From the NCBI RefSeq assembly GCF_021272385.1, contig NZ_JAJSDZ010000009.1, forward strand, positions 434,001-498,000: 64,000 nt of DNA, read 5' to 3'. The position numbers and the translations under genes are program-made. Positions 21,401 to 32,373 of the stretch are shown in pieces. Under the pieces are notes generated by a model. The model worked only from the letters and a program-made list of their open reading frames with translations. It was not told where the DNA came from and made no database searches. The DNA comes from Vibrio salinus (GTDB lineage Bacteria > Pseudomonadota > Gammaproteobacteria > Enterobacterales > Vibrionaceae). Each line of letters starts with the position of its first letter. Position 1 is the stretch's first letter.

Positions 21401-21855
21401 TTTTTGTCTGCAAGTTTTGCAATGTTTTCGAGCCTTGCTCTGACTTTCGGAGTAGCATTAGTTGCAATGCTTTTCAACATATTGGCTGCGTTTTCGGATA
21501 CTGGCGCTTTTGCTGTTTTTTCCGGCGCTTTTTCTGTCTGATCTGAGCGGTATATTGACGGCTCAATGGTAATATCCAGCCCCATTAGACCGGCATATCC
21601 GTTAGCCCGGAGAAAGTTCAGAATTGTGAGTCGTTCGTACGAGACTTTCATTTTTATTGCTGCACTGGCAGCTTGTAAATGGAGGTAATTATTACGAATA
21701 TTTGCCACGCGGATAAAATCTTCTGTACCTTTGGGTAAAACAGAGCGGATTAGGCTTGTGAGTTGGTGGATCTGCTCAGCATGTTCTTGAATTGTTTTTA
21801 GCTTCGATTGAGCTAATAAATCACCAGTTGAGGTTGGACGGTGATCTCGCATCAT
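21382..21855 (-). CDS. dciA: Replicative helicase loader DciA (DUF721)
   Basis: This 157-residue protein has an N-terminal DUF721 domain (about 15-105: a helix, then FIRVANIRNNYLHLQAASAAIKMKVSYERLTILNFL split over the domain) and a charged, probably disordered C-terminus. In V. cholerae DciA helps load the DnaB helicase, and the gene sits between lpxC and secA on the opposite strand, as here. The start is ATG at 21855 or the adjacent ATG at 21852, behind AGGAG. Its last codons form part of the terminator stem. Confidence 0.88.
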   Translation of the reverse strand: MMRDHRPTSTGDLLAQSKLKTIQEHAEQIHQLTSLIRSVLPKGTEDFIRVANIRNNYLHLQAASAAIKMKVSYERLTILNFLRANGYAGLMGLDITIEPSIYRSDQTEKAPEKTAKAPVSENAANMLKSIATNATPKVRARLENIAKLADKNKKTGE

Positions 21856-22143
21856 TCACTCCTATTGAACCGTGAAAAACTCAGGTACAATAGGGATTTT
21901 ATCATTGTTTCGCCAGAGTGATACAGTAAGTGAGTTTTTCTTTATTCAATTTCGTAATGATATTAAGGAAAAATCAGTGACTAAATCAGACAAAATGAAA
22001 TTTAGCCTTGAAAAGACCATTAGTTATCACAATATCCGATGTATATGATTTCACTCAGTACACTTAGTTTAAAACTGATAGAGACTGATGGCTTATTATA
22101 GATCACAGATGAATGATCTGGGTATAGAGAGAATAATAGTAAA
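21856..22143. other. dciA-secA divergent intergenic region
   Basis: The 288-nt gap holds divergent promoters by position. No secM-like gene with a signal peptide and C-terminal arrest sequence is seen. One small frame starts at GTG 21977 (AAGGA 7-8 nt upstream), encodes 23 residues rich in Lys, Ser and Ile, and stops at 22048. It could be a leader or untranslated noise. Confidence 0.3.
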
Positions 22144-24867
22144 ATGTTAACTAAGCTACTGACTAAGATCGTAGGCAGCCGTAATGATCGAACGTTACGA
22201 CGCCTGAGAAAAATAGTAAAACAGATCAATAATTTTGAACCTACTTTTGAAGCCCTTTCTGATGAAGAATTACAAGCGAAAACCGTTGAGTTTCGTCAGC
22301 GATATGAACAGGGTGAAACCTTAGATGAATTGTTGCCGGAAGCATTTGCAACTGTAAGAGAAGCGTCTAAGCGTATTTACGGTATGCGTCATTTTGACGT
22401 ACAGCTGATTGGCGGTATGGTGCTTAACTCCGCGCAAATTGCGGAGATGCGTACCGGTGAAGGTAAGACGTTAACCGCAACGTTGCCGGCTTATCTAAAT
22501 GGTATTGCCGGTAAAGGCGTTCATGTGGTTACAGTGAACGATTACTTAGCAAAACGTGATGCGGAGACCAACCGGCCACTTTTTGAATTTTTGGGAATGA
22601 CCGTCGGGGTCAATGTGCCCGGCATGATGCCTTTGGAAAAACAGGAAGCTTACAAAGCCGATATTCTATATGGGACCAACAATGAATTTGGTTTTGATTA
22701 CCTGAGAGACAACATGGCTTTCCGTAAGGAAGACCGCGTTCAGGGTGAACGTTTTTTTGCCATTGTCGATGAGGTTGACTCGATCTTAATCGATGAAGCA
22801 CGGACACCGTTAATCATCTCCGGTCCGGCTGAAGACAGTTCTGAGCTTTATACCCGTATTAATGCGTTAATCCCTAATCTTGAAAAACAAGATAAAGAAG
22901 ATGATGAAGAGTATCACGGTACCGGCCATTACACCGTCGATGAAAAAGCGAAGCAGGTGTATCTGACGGAAACCGGTCAGGAATACGTTGAAGAACTTCT
23001 GATTAAAAATGGTCTGATGAACGAAGGGGATACCGTGTATTCTCCGGCAAATATCGCTTTGTTACATCATGTAAATGCAGCTTTGAGAGCTCACGTCCTA
23101 TTTGAGCGGAACGTCGACTACATTGTGAATGAAGAAGGCGAAGTGGTTATTGTCGATGAGCACACCGGACGTACGATGCCTGGTCGTCGTTGGTCTGATG
23201 GTTTGCATCAGGCGGTGGAAGCCAAAGAAGGCGTTCAGATTCAGAATGAAAACCAGACGCTGGCTTCAATTACCTTCCAGAATTATTTCCGTCTTTATGA
23301 CAAATTGTCTGGTATGACGGGGACTGCCGATACAGAGGCTTTCGAGTTTCAACAAATTTATGGTTTGGATACGGTTGTTATTCCAACCAATAAACCAATG
23401 ATTCGTAATGATATGCCTGATATGGTGTATCGTACGGAAGCTGAAAAATTTAACGCCATTATTGATGACATTAAAGAAAAAGTAAAAGCTGGTCAGCCTT
23501 GTCTGGTTGGTACCATATCAATTGAAAAATCCGAGTTGTTATCTAACGCTTTGAAAAAAGCAGGCATTAAACATAACGTGCTGAATGCTAAATTCCATGA
23601 GAAAGAAGCCGAGATTGTGGCAGAAGCGGGGATGACAGGTTCGGTAACAATTGCAACAAACATGGCTGGTCGTGGTACCGATATTGTGCTTGGTGGTAGT
23701 TGGCAGAGTAAAGTTGATTTGTTGGATAACCCAACGGATGAGCAGGTTTCTGACATCAAAGCAGCCTGGCAGGTTGAGCATGATAAAGTGTTAGAAGCCG
23801 GTGGTTTGCATATTATTGGTACGGAAAGACACGAATCAAGACGTATTGATAACCAGCTTCGTGGTCGTTCCGGTCGTCAGGGTGATCCGGGTTCAACTCG
23901 TTTCTATCTGTCCATGGAAGATGCGTTGTTACGTATTTTTACTTCTGATCGCATGGCGAATCTGATTAAGAGTGGTATGGATGAAGGGGAAGCGATTGAA
24001 AGTAAGCTGCTGTCCCGCTCTATAGAAAAAGCTCAGCGTAAAGTTGAAAGTCGTAACTTTGATATTCGTAAACAGTTATTGGAATACGATGACGTTGCGA
24101 ATGATCAGCGTAAAGTTGTTTATGAACTGCGTGATGAGCTGATAGAAGCGCAGGATATCAGTGAAATGATCGAACAGAACCGCAGCGATGTCTTTACGAT
24201 AGCTATTGACGAATATATTCCGCCGCAGTCATTAGAAGAATTATGGAATGTGACTGGTCTTCAAGATCGTCTGAAACACGATTTTGATCTGGATCTGCCC
24301 ATTCAGAACTGGCTTGATGAAGATGACAGTTTGTTTGAAGAAGCGTTGAGAGAAAGAATTCTTGACGAAGCGGTTGCTATTTACAAACAAAAAGAAGAAG
24401 TGGTTACGTCTGAAATTTTGCGTAATTTTGAGAAATCCGTAATGTTGCAATCATTGGATACATTATGGAAAGAGCACCTTGCAGCAATGGATCACTTGAG
24501 ACAAGGTATTCATCTTCGTGGTTATGCGCAGAAAGATCCGAAACAGGAATATAAGCGTGAATCTTTTGAGCTATTTGAGGAAATGCTTGATTCATTAAAA
24601 TTTGATGTTATTTCTATTCTTTCTAAAGTTCGTGTTCAGCAACAGGAAGAAGTCGAACAGATGGAAGAGCAGCGCCGGATTCAAGCGGAGGAAGCAGCAC
24701 GTAAAGCACAAACTCAGCATCAACAGGAAAATGCGCTCGTTGATGAAGATGAGCTGCAGGATTCACACCAGCCGATTGTTCGTGGAGAACGTAAAATTGG
24801 TCGTAATGATCCTTGTCCTTGTGGTAGTGGTAAAAAATACAAACACTGTTGCGGAAGGATTGCTTAA
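22144..24867 (+). CDS. secA: Preprotein translocase ATPase SecA
   Basis: SecA drives export through SecYEG. The protein is 907 residues, close to E. coli (901). It has NBD1 with Walker A GEGKTLTA at about residue 104 and the [13 protein letters not shown] box, the preprotein cross-linking domain (about 225-370), NBD2 with [14 protein letters not shown] and [22 protein letters not shown], then the helical scaffold. The C-terminal zinc motif [14 protein letters not shown] binds SecB. A strong terminator follows. Confidence 0.98.
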   Translation: MLTKLLTKIVGSRNDRTLRRLRKIVKQINNFEPTFEALSDEELQAKTVEFRQRYEQGETLDELLPEAFATVREASKRIYGMRHFDVQLIGGMVLNSAQIAEMRTGEGKTLTATLPAYLNGIAGKGVHVVTVNDYLAKRDAETNRPLFEFLGMTVGVNVPGMMPLEKQEAYKADILYGTNNEFGFDYLRDNMAFRKEDRVQGERFFAIVDEVDSILIDEARTPLIISGPAEDSSELYTRINALIPNLEKQDKEDDEEYHGTGHYTVDEKAKQVYLTETGQEYVEELLIKNGLMNEGDTVYSPANIALLHHVNAALRAHVLFERNVDYIVNEEGEVVIVDEHTGRTMPGRRWSDGLHQAVEAKEGVQIQNENQTLASITFQNYFRLYDKLSGMTGTADTEAFEFQQIYGLDTVVIPTNKPMIRNDMPDMVYRTEAEKFNAIIDDIKEKVKAGQPCLVGTISIEKSELLSNALKKAGIKHNVLNAKFHEKEAEIVAEAGMTGSVTIATNMAGRGTDIVLGGSWQSKVDLLDNPTDEQVSDIKAAWQVEHDKVLEAGGLHIIGTERHESRRIDNQLRGRSGRQGDPGSTRFYLSMEDALLRIFTSDRMANLIKSGMDEGEAIESKLLSRSIEKAQRKVESRNFDIRKQLLEYDDVANDQRKVVYELRDELIEAQDISEMIEQNRSDVFTIAIDEYIPPQSLEELWNVTGLQDRLKHDFDLDLPIQNWLDEDDSLFEEALRERILDEAVAIYKQKEEVVTSEILRNFEKSVMLQSLDTLWKEHLAAMDHLRQGIHLRGYAQKDPKQEYKRESFELFEEMLDSLKFDVISILSKVRVQQQEEVEQMEEQRRIQAEEAARKAQTQHQQENALVDEDELQDSHQPIVRGERKIGRNDPCPCGSGKKYKHCCGRIA

Positions 24868-24880
24868 CGCTATGTCGATA

Positions 24881-24914
24881 AAAAGAGTCGCTTTTTTAAA
24901 GCGGCTCTTTTTTT
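24881..24914 (+). terminator. Terminator after secA
   Basis: AAAAGAGTCGCTTT (24881-24894) pairs with AAAGCGGCTCTTTT, with one G:T pair, around a TTT loop, and T residues follow. It starts 13 nt after the secA stop. Confidence 0.85.
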
Positions 24915-24968
24915 ATCCGCTATTTGTCGATAGACTGATTTTATTCTGAGTGAACGATAAGAAATTTA

Positions 24969-25367
24969 ATGAAACGAACTCATATTGTTGCCGCCGTTAT
25001 TTTTAATGCGGATAAAAGTCAGGTTTATATCACGAAAAGACCCAATCATGTTCATAAAGGTGGGTTGTGGGAATTCCCGGGTGGTAAAGTAGAATCTGAT
25101 GAAAGTATCGAACAGGCTATGGTTCGTGAACTGGAAGAAGAAGTGGGTATCCGGGTAACCAATCAGTCTGTATTTGAACATCTTGAATTTGATTATTCCG
25201 ATAAAGCTTTGGTTTTTGATTTTATGCTGGTGACAGGGTTTCAAAATGAACCATTTGGAAAAGAAGGCCAGCAGGGGAAATGGGTTACTATAAACCATCT
25301 GGAAGACCATGCTTTTCCGGAAGCAAATATTGGTATTGTAAAGCGGGTTATTGCAGAATTTGCATAA
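24969..25367 (+). CDS. mutT: 8-oxo-dGTP pyrophosphatase MutT
   Basis: MutT removes oxidised dGTP from the nucleotide pool and prevents A-to-C transversions. The 132-residue protein contains one Nudix box: GGKVESDESIEQAMVREL then EEEVGI (about 38-60), with the REXXEE core intact. Size and the secA-mutT order agree with MutT rather than another Nudix enzyme. Confidence 0.93.
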   Translation: MKRTHIVAAVIFNADKSQVYITKRPNHVHKGGLWEFPGGKVESDESIEQAMVRELEEEVGIRVTNQSVFEHLEFDYSDKALVFDFMLVTGFQNEPFGKEGQQGKWVTINHLEDHAFPEANIGIVKRVIAEFA

Positions 25368-25458
25368 TGCGCAAATTGTAGGCTGAAGACATGGCAAGAA
25401 TTTTGTCAGCGTAGTCGGATAGGTAAGCAGTATGATGTGTGCAAGGCATGTCATTTAG

Positions 25459-26289
<831 letters not shown>

Positions 26290-26295
26290 ATAATT

Positions 26296-26325
26296 ATGCG
26301 CTAACGTTTGTTAGCGCATTTTTCT
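26296..26325 (+). terminator. Terminator after dapB
   Basis: ATGCGCTAAC (26296-26305) and GTTAGCGCAT (26310-26319) form a 10-bp stem with a GTTT loop, followed by a T-rich run. It begins 7 nt after the dapB stop. Confidence 0.88.
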
Positions 26326-26769
26326 TTTTCTTTTTGTCGTTTATGATCTTTACTTCGTTTTTTTCCAAAAATAAGCTTCACTTTAATTACTATTAAGCTA
26401 AGTTTTTATAAAAAAGCGAATAAAACCCATAAAAAAGTATATAAATCCTCCTACGATATCGATTACTTCCTCACCATTTCTGTATATTTCTTTTCTTTCT
26501 GCTGTCTGAATGATTATTTTTCATAATGTTGAGTATAAAATCATCAAATATGGCTGTTAAATATAGTCTTTTATTGTGTTTTATTGCTCATTGAGGATAA
26601 GTCACTAAAAAAAACACTTTCTTTGATAGCGAATGTTGACACTAATCACGGTAATCTCTAAAATAAATCCAATTTGTCCTAAGTACGCTATGACAGCAAT
26701 GAATAGCGAAAAGGAAGGCAAATTTGCAGTTTAATTTACTTTTTTTGCATTTTTATTCTGGAGGTTGTC
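26320..26769 (+). promoter_or_regulatory. AT-rich carAB control region with P1-type promoter
   Basis: This 450-nt gene-free stretch is very AT-rich. TTGACA (26636-26641) and TAAAAT (26659-26664) are 17 nt apart, a strong match to a sigma-70 promoter, and leave about 100 nt of leader before carA. In E. coli carAB has a distant pyrimidine/purine-controlled promoter and a proximal arginine-controlled one; the layout here fits that pattern. Confidence 0.6.
26725..26759 (+). promoter_or_regulatory. Candidate tandem ARG boxes upstream of carA
   Basis: TGCAGTTTAATTTA (26725-26738) and TGCATTTTTATTCT (26746-26759) match the 14-nt ArgR core TGAATwwwwATTCA at 11 and 12 positions. They start exactly 21 nt apart, the usual phasing of paired ARG boxes. 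They end at the carA Shine-Dalgarno. Confidence 0.5.
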
Positions 26770-27909
26770 TTGAGTAAGTCAGCACTGTTAGTCCTAGAAG
26801 ATGGGACAGTGTTCCACGGGGTGTCCATTGGCGCAGATGGGGTTTCCGTTGGTGAAGTCGTTTTTAATACCTCGATGACGGGGTACCAAGAAATCCTCAC
26901 TGATCCTTCCTATTCCCAGCAAATCGTAACTCTCACTTATCCCCATATTGGAAACACCGGAACCAATTCCGAAGATGAAGAATCTTCTGCTATTCATGCT
27001 CAGGGGTTGATTATTCGGGATCTTCCGTTAGTCGCTTCAAATTTTCGTTCTGAGCAATCTTTGTCTGAGTATCTTTCCGCAAATAATGTTGTCGGTATTG
27101 CAGACATCGATACAAGAAAGCTGACCCGTATTTTGAGAGAAAAAGGGGCTCAGAATGGCTGCATTATGGCCGGTGATAATCTGGATGAAGCATTGGCGTT
27201 GACCAAAGCAAAAGAATTTCCGGGTCTTAAGGGAATGGATCTTGCCAAAGTTGTCACTACAAAAGAAGCTTATGAATGGAAACAGGGTTCCTGGTCTCTT
27301 GAAGGTGGTTTACCTCAGGCTAAAGAGGACAGCGAGCTGCCTTTCCATGTCGTTGCATACGATTTTGGTGCTAAACGTAATATCCTGAGAATGCTTGTCG
27401 ATCGTGGTTGCCGCCTGACGGTTGTACCGGCAGAAACGTCTGCAGAAGATGTTCTGGCTATGAATCCGGATGGTATCTTTCTATCAAATGGACCGGGCGA
27501 TCCGGAACCATGTACTTACGCTATTGATGCAACAAAAACCTTCCTAGATAAGGGATTGCCAGTGTTTGGCATCTGCCTGGGACACCAGATACTGGCGTTA
27601 GCATCCGGTGCAAAAACCATAAAAATGAAATTTGGTCATCACGGTGCTAACCATCCGGTGAAAGATTTGGATCGTAATGTTGTCATGATTACCTCTCAGA
27701 ACCATGGCTTTGCTGCGGATGAAACGTCTTTGCCTGAGAATTTAAAAGCGACACATAAATCTTTATTTGATGGTTCATTGCAGGGTATCCACCGTACGGA
27801 TAAACCGGCATTTAGTTTCCAGGGGCACCCGGAAGCAAGCCCTGGTCCACATGATGCGGCTCCGCTTTTTGACCATTTTATTGAACTTATTAAACAACAC
27901 CGCGCTTAA
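26770..27909 (+). CDS. carA: Carbamoyl-phosphate synthase small subunit CarA
   Basis: CarA is the glutaminase subunit that feeds ammonia to CarB for arginine and pyrimidine synthesis. It has 379 residues. The N-terminal CPSase domain begins [14 protein letters not shown]; the class I amidotransferase domain has the nucleophile C269 in FGICLGHQ and the His/Glu pair in [12 protein letters not shown]. The start codon is TTG behind GGAGG; E. coli carA also uses TTG. It is followed by carB after 16 nt. Confidence 0.97.
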   Translation: MSKSALLVLEDGTVFHGVSIGADGVSVGEVVFNTSMTGYQEILTDPSYSQQIVTLTYPHIGNTGTNSEDEESSAIHAQGLIIRDLPLVASNFRSEQSLSEYLSANNVVGIADIDTRKLTRILREKGAQNGCIMAGDNLDEALALTKAKEFPGLKGMDLAKVVTTKEAYEWKQGSWSLEGGLPQAKEDSELPFHVVAYDFGAKRNILRMLVDRGCRLTVVPAETSAEDVLAMNPDGIFLSNGPGDPEPCTYAIDATKTFLDKGLPVFGICLGHQILALASGAKTIKMKFGHHGANHPVKDLDRNVVMITSQNHGFAADETSLPENLKATHKSLFDGSLQGIHRTDKPAFSFQGHPEASPGPHDAAPLFDHFIELIKQHRA

Positions 27910-27925
27910 TCCGGAGTAGTAGACA

Positions 27926-30900
27926 ATGCCAAAACGTTCAGACATAAAAAGTATTCTTATTCTAGGTGCGGGTCCTATTGTTATCGGTCAGGCGTGTGAG
28001 TTTGACTATTCAGGTGCTCAAGCCTGTAAAGCACTTCGTGAAGAAGGGTATCGGGTGATTCTCGTTAACTCGAATCCTGCGACTATCATGACCGACCCTG
28101 ATATGGCGGACGCTACCTACATTGAGCCAATTCAGTGGGAAGTGGTGCGCAAGATCATTGAAAAGGAAAGCCCGGATGCCATTCTGCCTACAATGGGTGG
28201 CCAAACTGCACTGAACTGTGCTTTGGATCTTGAAAAACATGGTGTCCTGAAGGAATTCGGTGTTGAAATGATCGGAGCGACTGCGGATGCTATCGATAAA
28301 GCCGAAGATCGTTCCCGATTTGATAAGGCAATGAAATCAATTGGTTTGGCATGTCCAAAAGCGGATACTGCTAAGACAATGGAAGAAGCTTACAAAGTGT
28401 TAGACATGGTCGGCTTCCCATGTATCATTCGTCCTTCTTTCACTATGGGTGGTACCGGTGGCGGTATCGCATATAACAAAGAAGAGTTCGATGAAATCTG
28501 TCACCGTGGTTTTGATCTGTCACCGACGCATGAGCTTTTAATCGATGAATCTCTTATCGGTTGGAAAGAATATGAGATGGAAGTGGTTCGTGATAAAAAC
28601 GACAACTGTATCATCATCTGTTCAATCGAAAACTTCGATCCAATGGGTATCCATACCGGTGACTCAATCACGGTTGCTCCGGCGCAGACACTGACAGATA
28701 AAGAATATCAATTGATGCGTAATGCATCTCTTGCTGTATTACGTGAAATCGGTGTTGAAACGGGTGGTTCAAATGTTCAGTTCGGTATTAACCCGAAAGA
28801 TGGCCGTATGGTTATCATTGAAATGAATCCTCGGGTGTCCCGTTCATCCGCTCTGGCATCTAAAGCAACCGGATTCCCGATTGCAAAAGTCGCAGCCAAA
28901 CTGGCTGTTGGGTTCACGCTTGATGAGTTAATGAACGACATTACCGGTGGTGCAACACCTGCATCTTTTGAACCGACAATCGATTACGTTGTGACTAAGA
29001 TCCCTCGTTTTAACTTCGAAAAATTTGCCGGTGCGAATGATCGCCTGACGACTCAAATGAAATCTGTTGGTGAAGTAATGGCAATTGGTCGTAACCAACA
29101 GGAATCCTTACAAAAAGCGTTGCGTGGTCTGGAAGTTGGTTCATACGGCTTTGATGAAATTGTAGACCTGAGCTCTCCGGATGCAATGACCACGATCCGT
29201 CATCAACTGAAAGACGCCGGTGCCGAACGTATCTGGTACATTGGTGATGCGTTTCGGGCAGGAATGACCGTTGAAGACGTCTTTTCTCTGACTGCCATCG
29301 ACCGTTGGTTCCTGGTTCAGATTGAAGAAATTATCAAACTGGAAGCAGAGCTTCACACTGCCGGTTTTGCCGGTCTGACAGCGGATGTTCTGCGTAAACT
29401 GAAACGTAAAGGCTTTTCTGATGCCCGCCTGTCTAAACTGGTTGGTGTGGCTGAAAGTGAAATCCGTCGTTTACGTGATCAGTTCAGTATTCATCCTGTT
29501 TATAAACGTGTTGATACCTGCGCTGCTGAATTTGCGTCAGATACTGCTTATATGTATTCATCTTATGATGAAGAGTGTGAAGCGAATCCGACGGACCACG
29601 ATAAAATTATGGTACTGGGTGGCGGTCCTAACCGTATCGGTCAGGGTATTGAATTTGATTATTGCTGTGTACATGCTTCGCTGGCATTGCGCGAAGATGG
29701 TTATGAAACTATCATGGTTAACTGTAACCCTGAAACGGTTTCAACTGACTATGACACCTCTGACCGCCTGTATTTTGAGCCGGTTACACTGGAAGATGTA
29801 TTGGCAATTGCCCGGGTAGAAAAACCGAAAGGTGTAATTGTTCAGTATGGTGGTCAGACGCCTTTGAAACTTGCCCGTGCTCTTGAAGCGGCAGGTGTAC
29901 CAATCATTGGTACCAGCCCGGATGCCATTGACCGAGCAGAAGACCGTGAGCGCTTCCAACAGGCAGTTGAACGTTTAGGCTTGCTTCAGCCAGAAAATGC
30001 GACCGTTACAACGATTGAATTGGCCATCGAAAAATCCAAAGAAATTGGTTTCCCTCTGGTTGTCCGCCCTTCCTATGTTTTGGGTGGACGAGCAATGGAA
30101 ATCGTGTATGACGAAGCGGATTTGCGTCGCTACTTTAATGAAGCGGTCAGTGTTTCAAATGAATCACCTGTGCTTCTTGATCATTTCCTTGATGATGCGG
30201 TTGAAGTCGATATCGATGCTATCTGTGATGGTGAGCGTGTTGTTATCGGCGGTATCATGGAGCATATCGAACAGGCGGGGGTTCACTCTGGTGACTCAGC
30301 ATGTTCTCTTCCGGCTTACACACTGAGTAAAGAGATTCAGGATGTAATGCGAGAACAAGTTGAGAAGCTTGCTTTTGAGCTTGGTGTTCGTGGCCTGATG
30401 AACACTCAGTTTGCCGTGAAGAATGATCAGGTTTATTTAATTGAAGTAAACCCTCGTGCAGCACGTACTGTACCGTTTGTGTCTAAGGCGACTGGCGCTC
30501 AACTTGCTAAAATTGCTGCGCGGGTGATGGTTGGACAGTCTCTGGAACAACAAGGCTTTACTAAAGAAATCATTCCTCCGTATTTTTCGGTAAAAGAAGT
30601 AATGCTACCGTTTAATAAATTCCCGGGTGTTGATCCTTTGTTAGGGCCTGAAATGCGTTCAACCGGTGAGGTTATGGGCGTTGGTTATACTTTTGCTGAA
30701 GCTTTTGCAAAAGCGGAACTGGCTTGTGGTAATGTTTATCCGGAAGGAGGGCGTGCTCTTCTTTCTGTTCGTGAAGGCGATAAGCATCGTATTGTGGATG
30801 TGGCGAAAAAACTTCTGGAACTGGGTTACCAGCTTGATGCGACACATGGAACGGCGGTTGCTCTTGGTGAAGCGGGGATCAACCCTCGTCTTGTGAACAA

Positions 30901-31150
30901 GGTTCATGAAGGGCGTCCACACATTTTAGACCGGATTAAAAATAATGAGTACTCTTACATTATTAATACTGCGGCAGGACGTCAGGCGATTGAAGATTCT
31001 AAGGTACTTCGTCGCGGTGCTTTGGTTGAGAAAGTCAATTATACGACAACCATCAATGCCGCTGTTGCAACCTGTATGGGTCAGAAGACGGATCCAAAAT
31101 CATCCGTTATCTCGGTTCAGGAAATGCACGCGAAAGTGAATGAAGCTTAG
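27926..31150 (+). CDS. carB: Carbamoyl-phosphate synthase large subunit CarB
   Basis: CarB makes carbamoyl phosphate from bicarbonate, ammonia and two ATP. The 1074-residue protein has two homologous ATP-grasp halves: [22 protein letters not shown] opens the first and [20 protein letters not shown], near residue 557, the second. The oligomerisation domain lies between, and the C-terminal MGS-like allosteric domain (about 935-1074) binds UMP and ornithine. All parts are full length. Confidence 0.98.
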   Translation: MPKRSDIKSILILGAGPIVIGQACEFDYSGAQACKALREEGYRVILVNSNPATIMTDPDMADATYIEPIQWEVVRKIIEKESPDAILPTMGGQTALNCALDLEKHGVLKEFGVEMIGATADAIDKAEDRSRFDKAMKSIGLACPKADTAKTMEEAYKVLDMVGFPCIIRPSFTMGGTGGGIAYNKEEFDEICHRGFDLSPTHELLIDESLIGWKEYEMEVVRDKNDNCIIICSIENFDPMGIHTGDSITVAPAQTLTDKEYQLMRNASLAVLREIGVETGGSNVQFGINPKDGRMVIIEMNPRVSRSSALASKATGFPIAKVAAKLAVGFTLDELMNDITGGATPASFEPTIDYVVTKIPRFNFEKFAGANDRLTTQMKSVGEVMAIGRNQQESLQKALRGLEVGSYGFDEIVDLSSPDAMTTIRHQLKDAGAERIWYIGDAFRAGMTVEDVFSLTAIDRWFLVQIEEIIKLEAELHTAGFAGLTADVLRKLKRKGFSDARLSKLVGVAESEIRRLRDQFSIHPVYKRVDTCAAEFASDTAYMYSSYDEECEANPTDHDKIMVLGGGPNRIGQGIEFDYCCVHASLALREDGYETIMVNCNPETVSTDYDTSDRLYFEPVTLEDVLAIARVEKPKGVIVQYGGQTPLKLARALEAAGVPIIGTSPDAIDRAEDRERFQQAVERLGLLQPENATVTTIELAIEKSKEIGFPLVVRPSYVLGGRAMEIVYDEADLRRYFNEAVSVSNESPVLLDHFLDDAVEVDIDAICDGERVVIGGIMEHIEQAGVHSGDSACSLPAYTLSKEIQDVMREQVEKLAFELGVRGLMNTQFAVKNDQVYLIEVNPRAARTVPFVSKATGAQLAKIAARVMVGQSLEQQGFTKEIIPPYFSVKEVMLPFNKFPGVDPLLGPEMRSTGEVMGVGYTFAEAFAKAELACGNVYPEGGRALLSVREGDKHRIVDVAKKLLELGYQLDATHGTAVALGEAGINPRLVNKVHEGRPHILDRIKNNEYSYIINTAAGRQAIEDSKVLRRGALVEKVNYTTTINAAVATCMGQKTDPKSSVISVQEMHAKVNEA

Positions 31151-31207
31151 TGAAAAGCTGGCAAACCAATAGTAAGTCAAGGCCTGCTAAGAAGTAGGCC
31201 TTTTTGT
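31151..31207 (+). ncRNA. carB 3' UTR, candidate CarZ-type small RNA
   Basis: The 3' UTR of carB ends in a Rho-independent hairpin 50 nt after the stop, which leaves a short single-stranded stretch (31151-31178) before it. In V. cholerae a 3'-UTR-derived small RNA, CarZ, is cut from carAB mRNA at this place and represses its own operon. Position and structure fit; I could not align it to CarZ, so homology is inferred. Confidence 0.35.
31179..31206 (+). terminator. Terminator after carB
   Basis: AAGGCCTGCT (31179-31188) pairs with AGTAGGCCTT (31193-31202), including one G:T pair, around an AAGA loop, followed by TTT. Confidence 0.85.
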
Positions 31208-31231
31208 TTATGTTTAATTTGCTAGGGGGAA

Positions 31232-31771
31232 ATGATGAAATCAGCGGTACTGATTATTGATGTGCAGAAGGGCCTGTTTGACACTCAACCTGGTCCATTT
31301 GAAAGTGAAGAGGTGATTGAACAGATAAATACAGTCACGTCATGGGCTCGTTCTAATCAATATCCGGTTATTTATGTTCAACATGAACTGGATGATTCAG
31401 TTCTGGAATATGGAAGTGATGGCTGGCAGTTGCAGAGTGATTTAGTAACAGAAGATGGAGATTTGTTTATTCGTAAAACGACACCAGATTCTTTTTTAAG
31501 AACAGATTTGGCAATGGTACTGGAACATCAGAATATTGATCACCTTATTGTATGCGGTTATGCATCCGAATTTTGTGTTGATACCACGGTCAGAAAAGCA
31601 GCGGCATTAGGTTATCAGGTAGACATTGTTTCCGATGCTCATACGACACACGATAAAGAACATGCATCCGGTGAGCAAATTCGCACCCATCATAATGTAA
31701 CACTACCGAATATTACCAGTTTTGGTGTGGCGATTTCGGCCGTTAGTGCCACAGACATTGTTAATCGCTGA
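31232..31771 (+). CDS. Isochorismatase-family cysteine hydrolase
   Basis: This 179-residue protein of the isochorismatase-like fold has the catalytic Asp in LIIDVQKGLFD (about residue 10) and the nucleophilic Cys in GYASEFCVDTTV, with a following SDAHTT motif. The triad partner is probably the Lys in FIRKTTPDSF. Such enzymes hydrolyse amides such as nicotinamide, N-carbamoylsarcosine or ureidoacrylate; the substrate cannot be told here. The start is ATG 31232 or the next ATG at 31235, which has better spacing to AGGGGG. It stands alone after carAB. Confidence 0.88.
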   Translation: MMKSAVLIIDVQKGLFDTQPGPFESEEVIEQINTVTSWARSNQYPVIYVQHELDDSVLEYGSDGWQLQSDLVTEDGDLFIRKTTPDSFLRTDLAMVLEHQNIDHLIVCGYASEFCVDTTVRKAAALGYQVDIVSDAHTTHDKEHASGEQIRTHHNVTLPNITSFGVAISAVSATDIVNR

Positions 31772-31911
31772 TGATGCCGACGGATGAAATTATGTTTATG
31801 TGTTGTACATCACTTTTAATAAATAATTGCAATGATAGTTCTCAATATGGATGAAAAACAGAAAGTGTAATATATACTAACTATATGATTTAAATGAACT
31901 ATGGTGAGCAT

Positions 31912-32175
31912 ATGTCGAAAACAGCTAAAATCGTTAATGAAGATAAACTATTTAAAAAGGCATTAGAAGTCGGCTGTAAAATGGCTGAAATGCAGGGATA
32001 TAATCTTGCTTCGAATGCGTCACCATCGGTTAAAGCGAAAGCGTTATATCTGTTCCTGGTTGAAGTTAAACAGATTACACCTTTACCGGCAGATAAATTA
32101 GATGGGAAAAGCATTAAAAAACGTTTGGCTCTGTGGATTCACAGTGCTCTGCCCGATAATGACCCTCTGAAATAG
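31912..32175 (+). CDS. DUF5062 family small protein
   Basis: This 87-residue, basic, mostly helical protein resembles the DUF5062 family of vibrios and relatives, whose function is unknown to me. It has no signal peptide or membrane segment and is probably cytoplasmic. The ATG at 31912 is favoured because GGTGAG precedes it closely; an in-frame ATG at 31894 lacks a ribosome binding site. It is flanked by monocistronic genes. Confidence 0.75.
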   Translation: MSKTAKIVNEDKLFKKALEVGCKMAEMQGYNLASNASPSVKAKALYLFLVEVKQITPLPADKLDGKSIKKRLALWIHSALPDNDPLK

Positions 32176-32373
32176 TTTTGGGTTTATTCTGATATATACG
32201 CTGGCTTGGTTGAATTTATTGGCTGAGTCGCGTTGAAAGAAGACGAATGGTAAGGAGGACTCTATTTTTTAGCCGAAAACAGAATTATCTAAGCATGTCT
32301 TTGAGTGGCAGAATGTTTTTTTGTTTCTTATACTCAATATTTAAAATTTAATATTTTGTATTAATGAATCATC

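Noticed and set aside
24966..25454. Long antisense open frame (162 codons) over mutT
   Set aside because: It mirrors mutT on the other strand, has no ribosome binding site and a Phe/His/Asn-rich composition. mutT has an intact Nudix box.
29421..29819. Second-frame open stretch (132 codons) in carB
   Set aside because: It is a +1 shadow of carB with many Trp, Leu and Cys and no ribosome binding site.
32176..32373. Cyclic di-GMP riboswitch before the GGDEF gene
   Set aside because: The 198-nt leader lacks the conserved core of known cyclic di-GMP riboswitches as far as I can read it.
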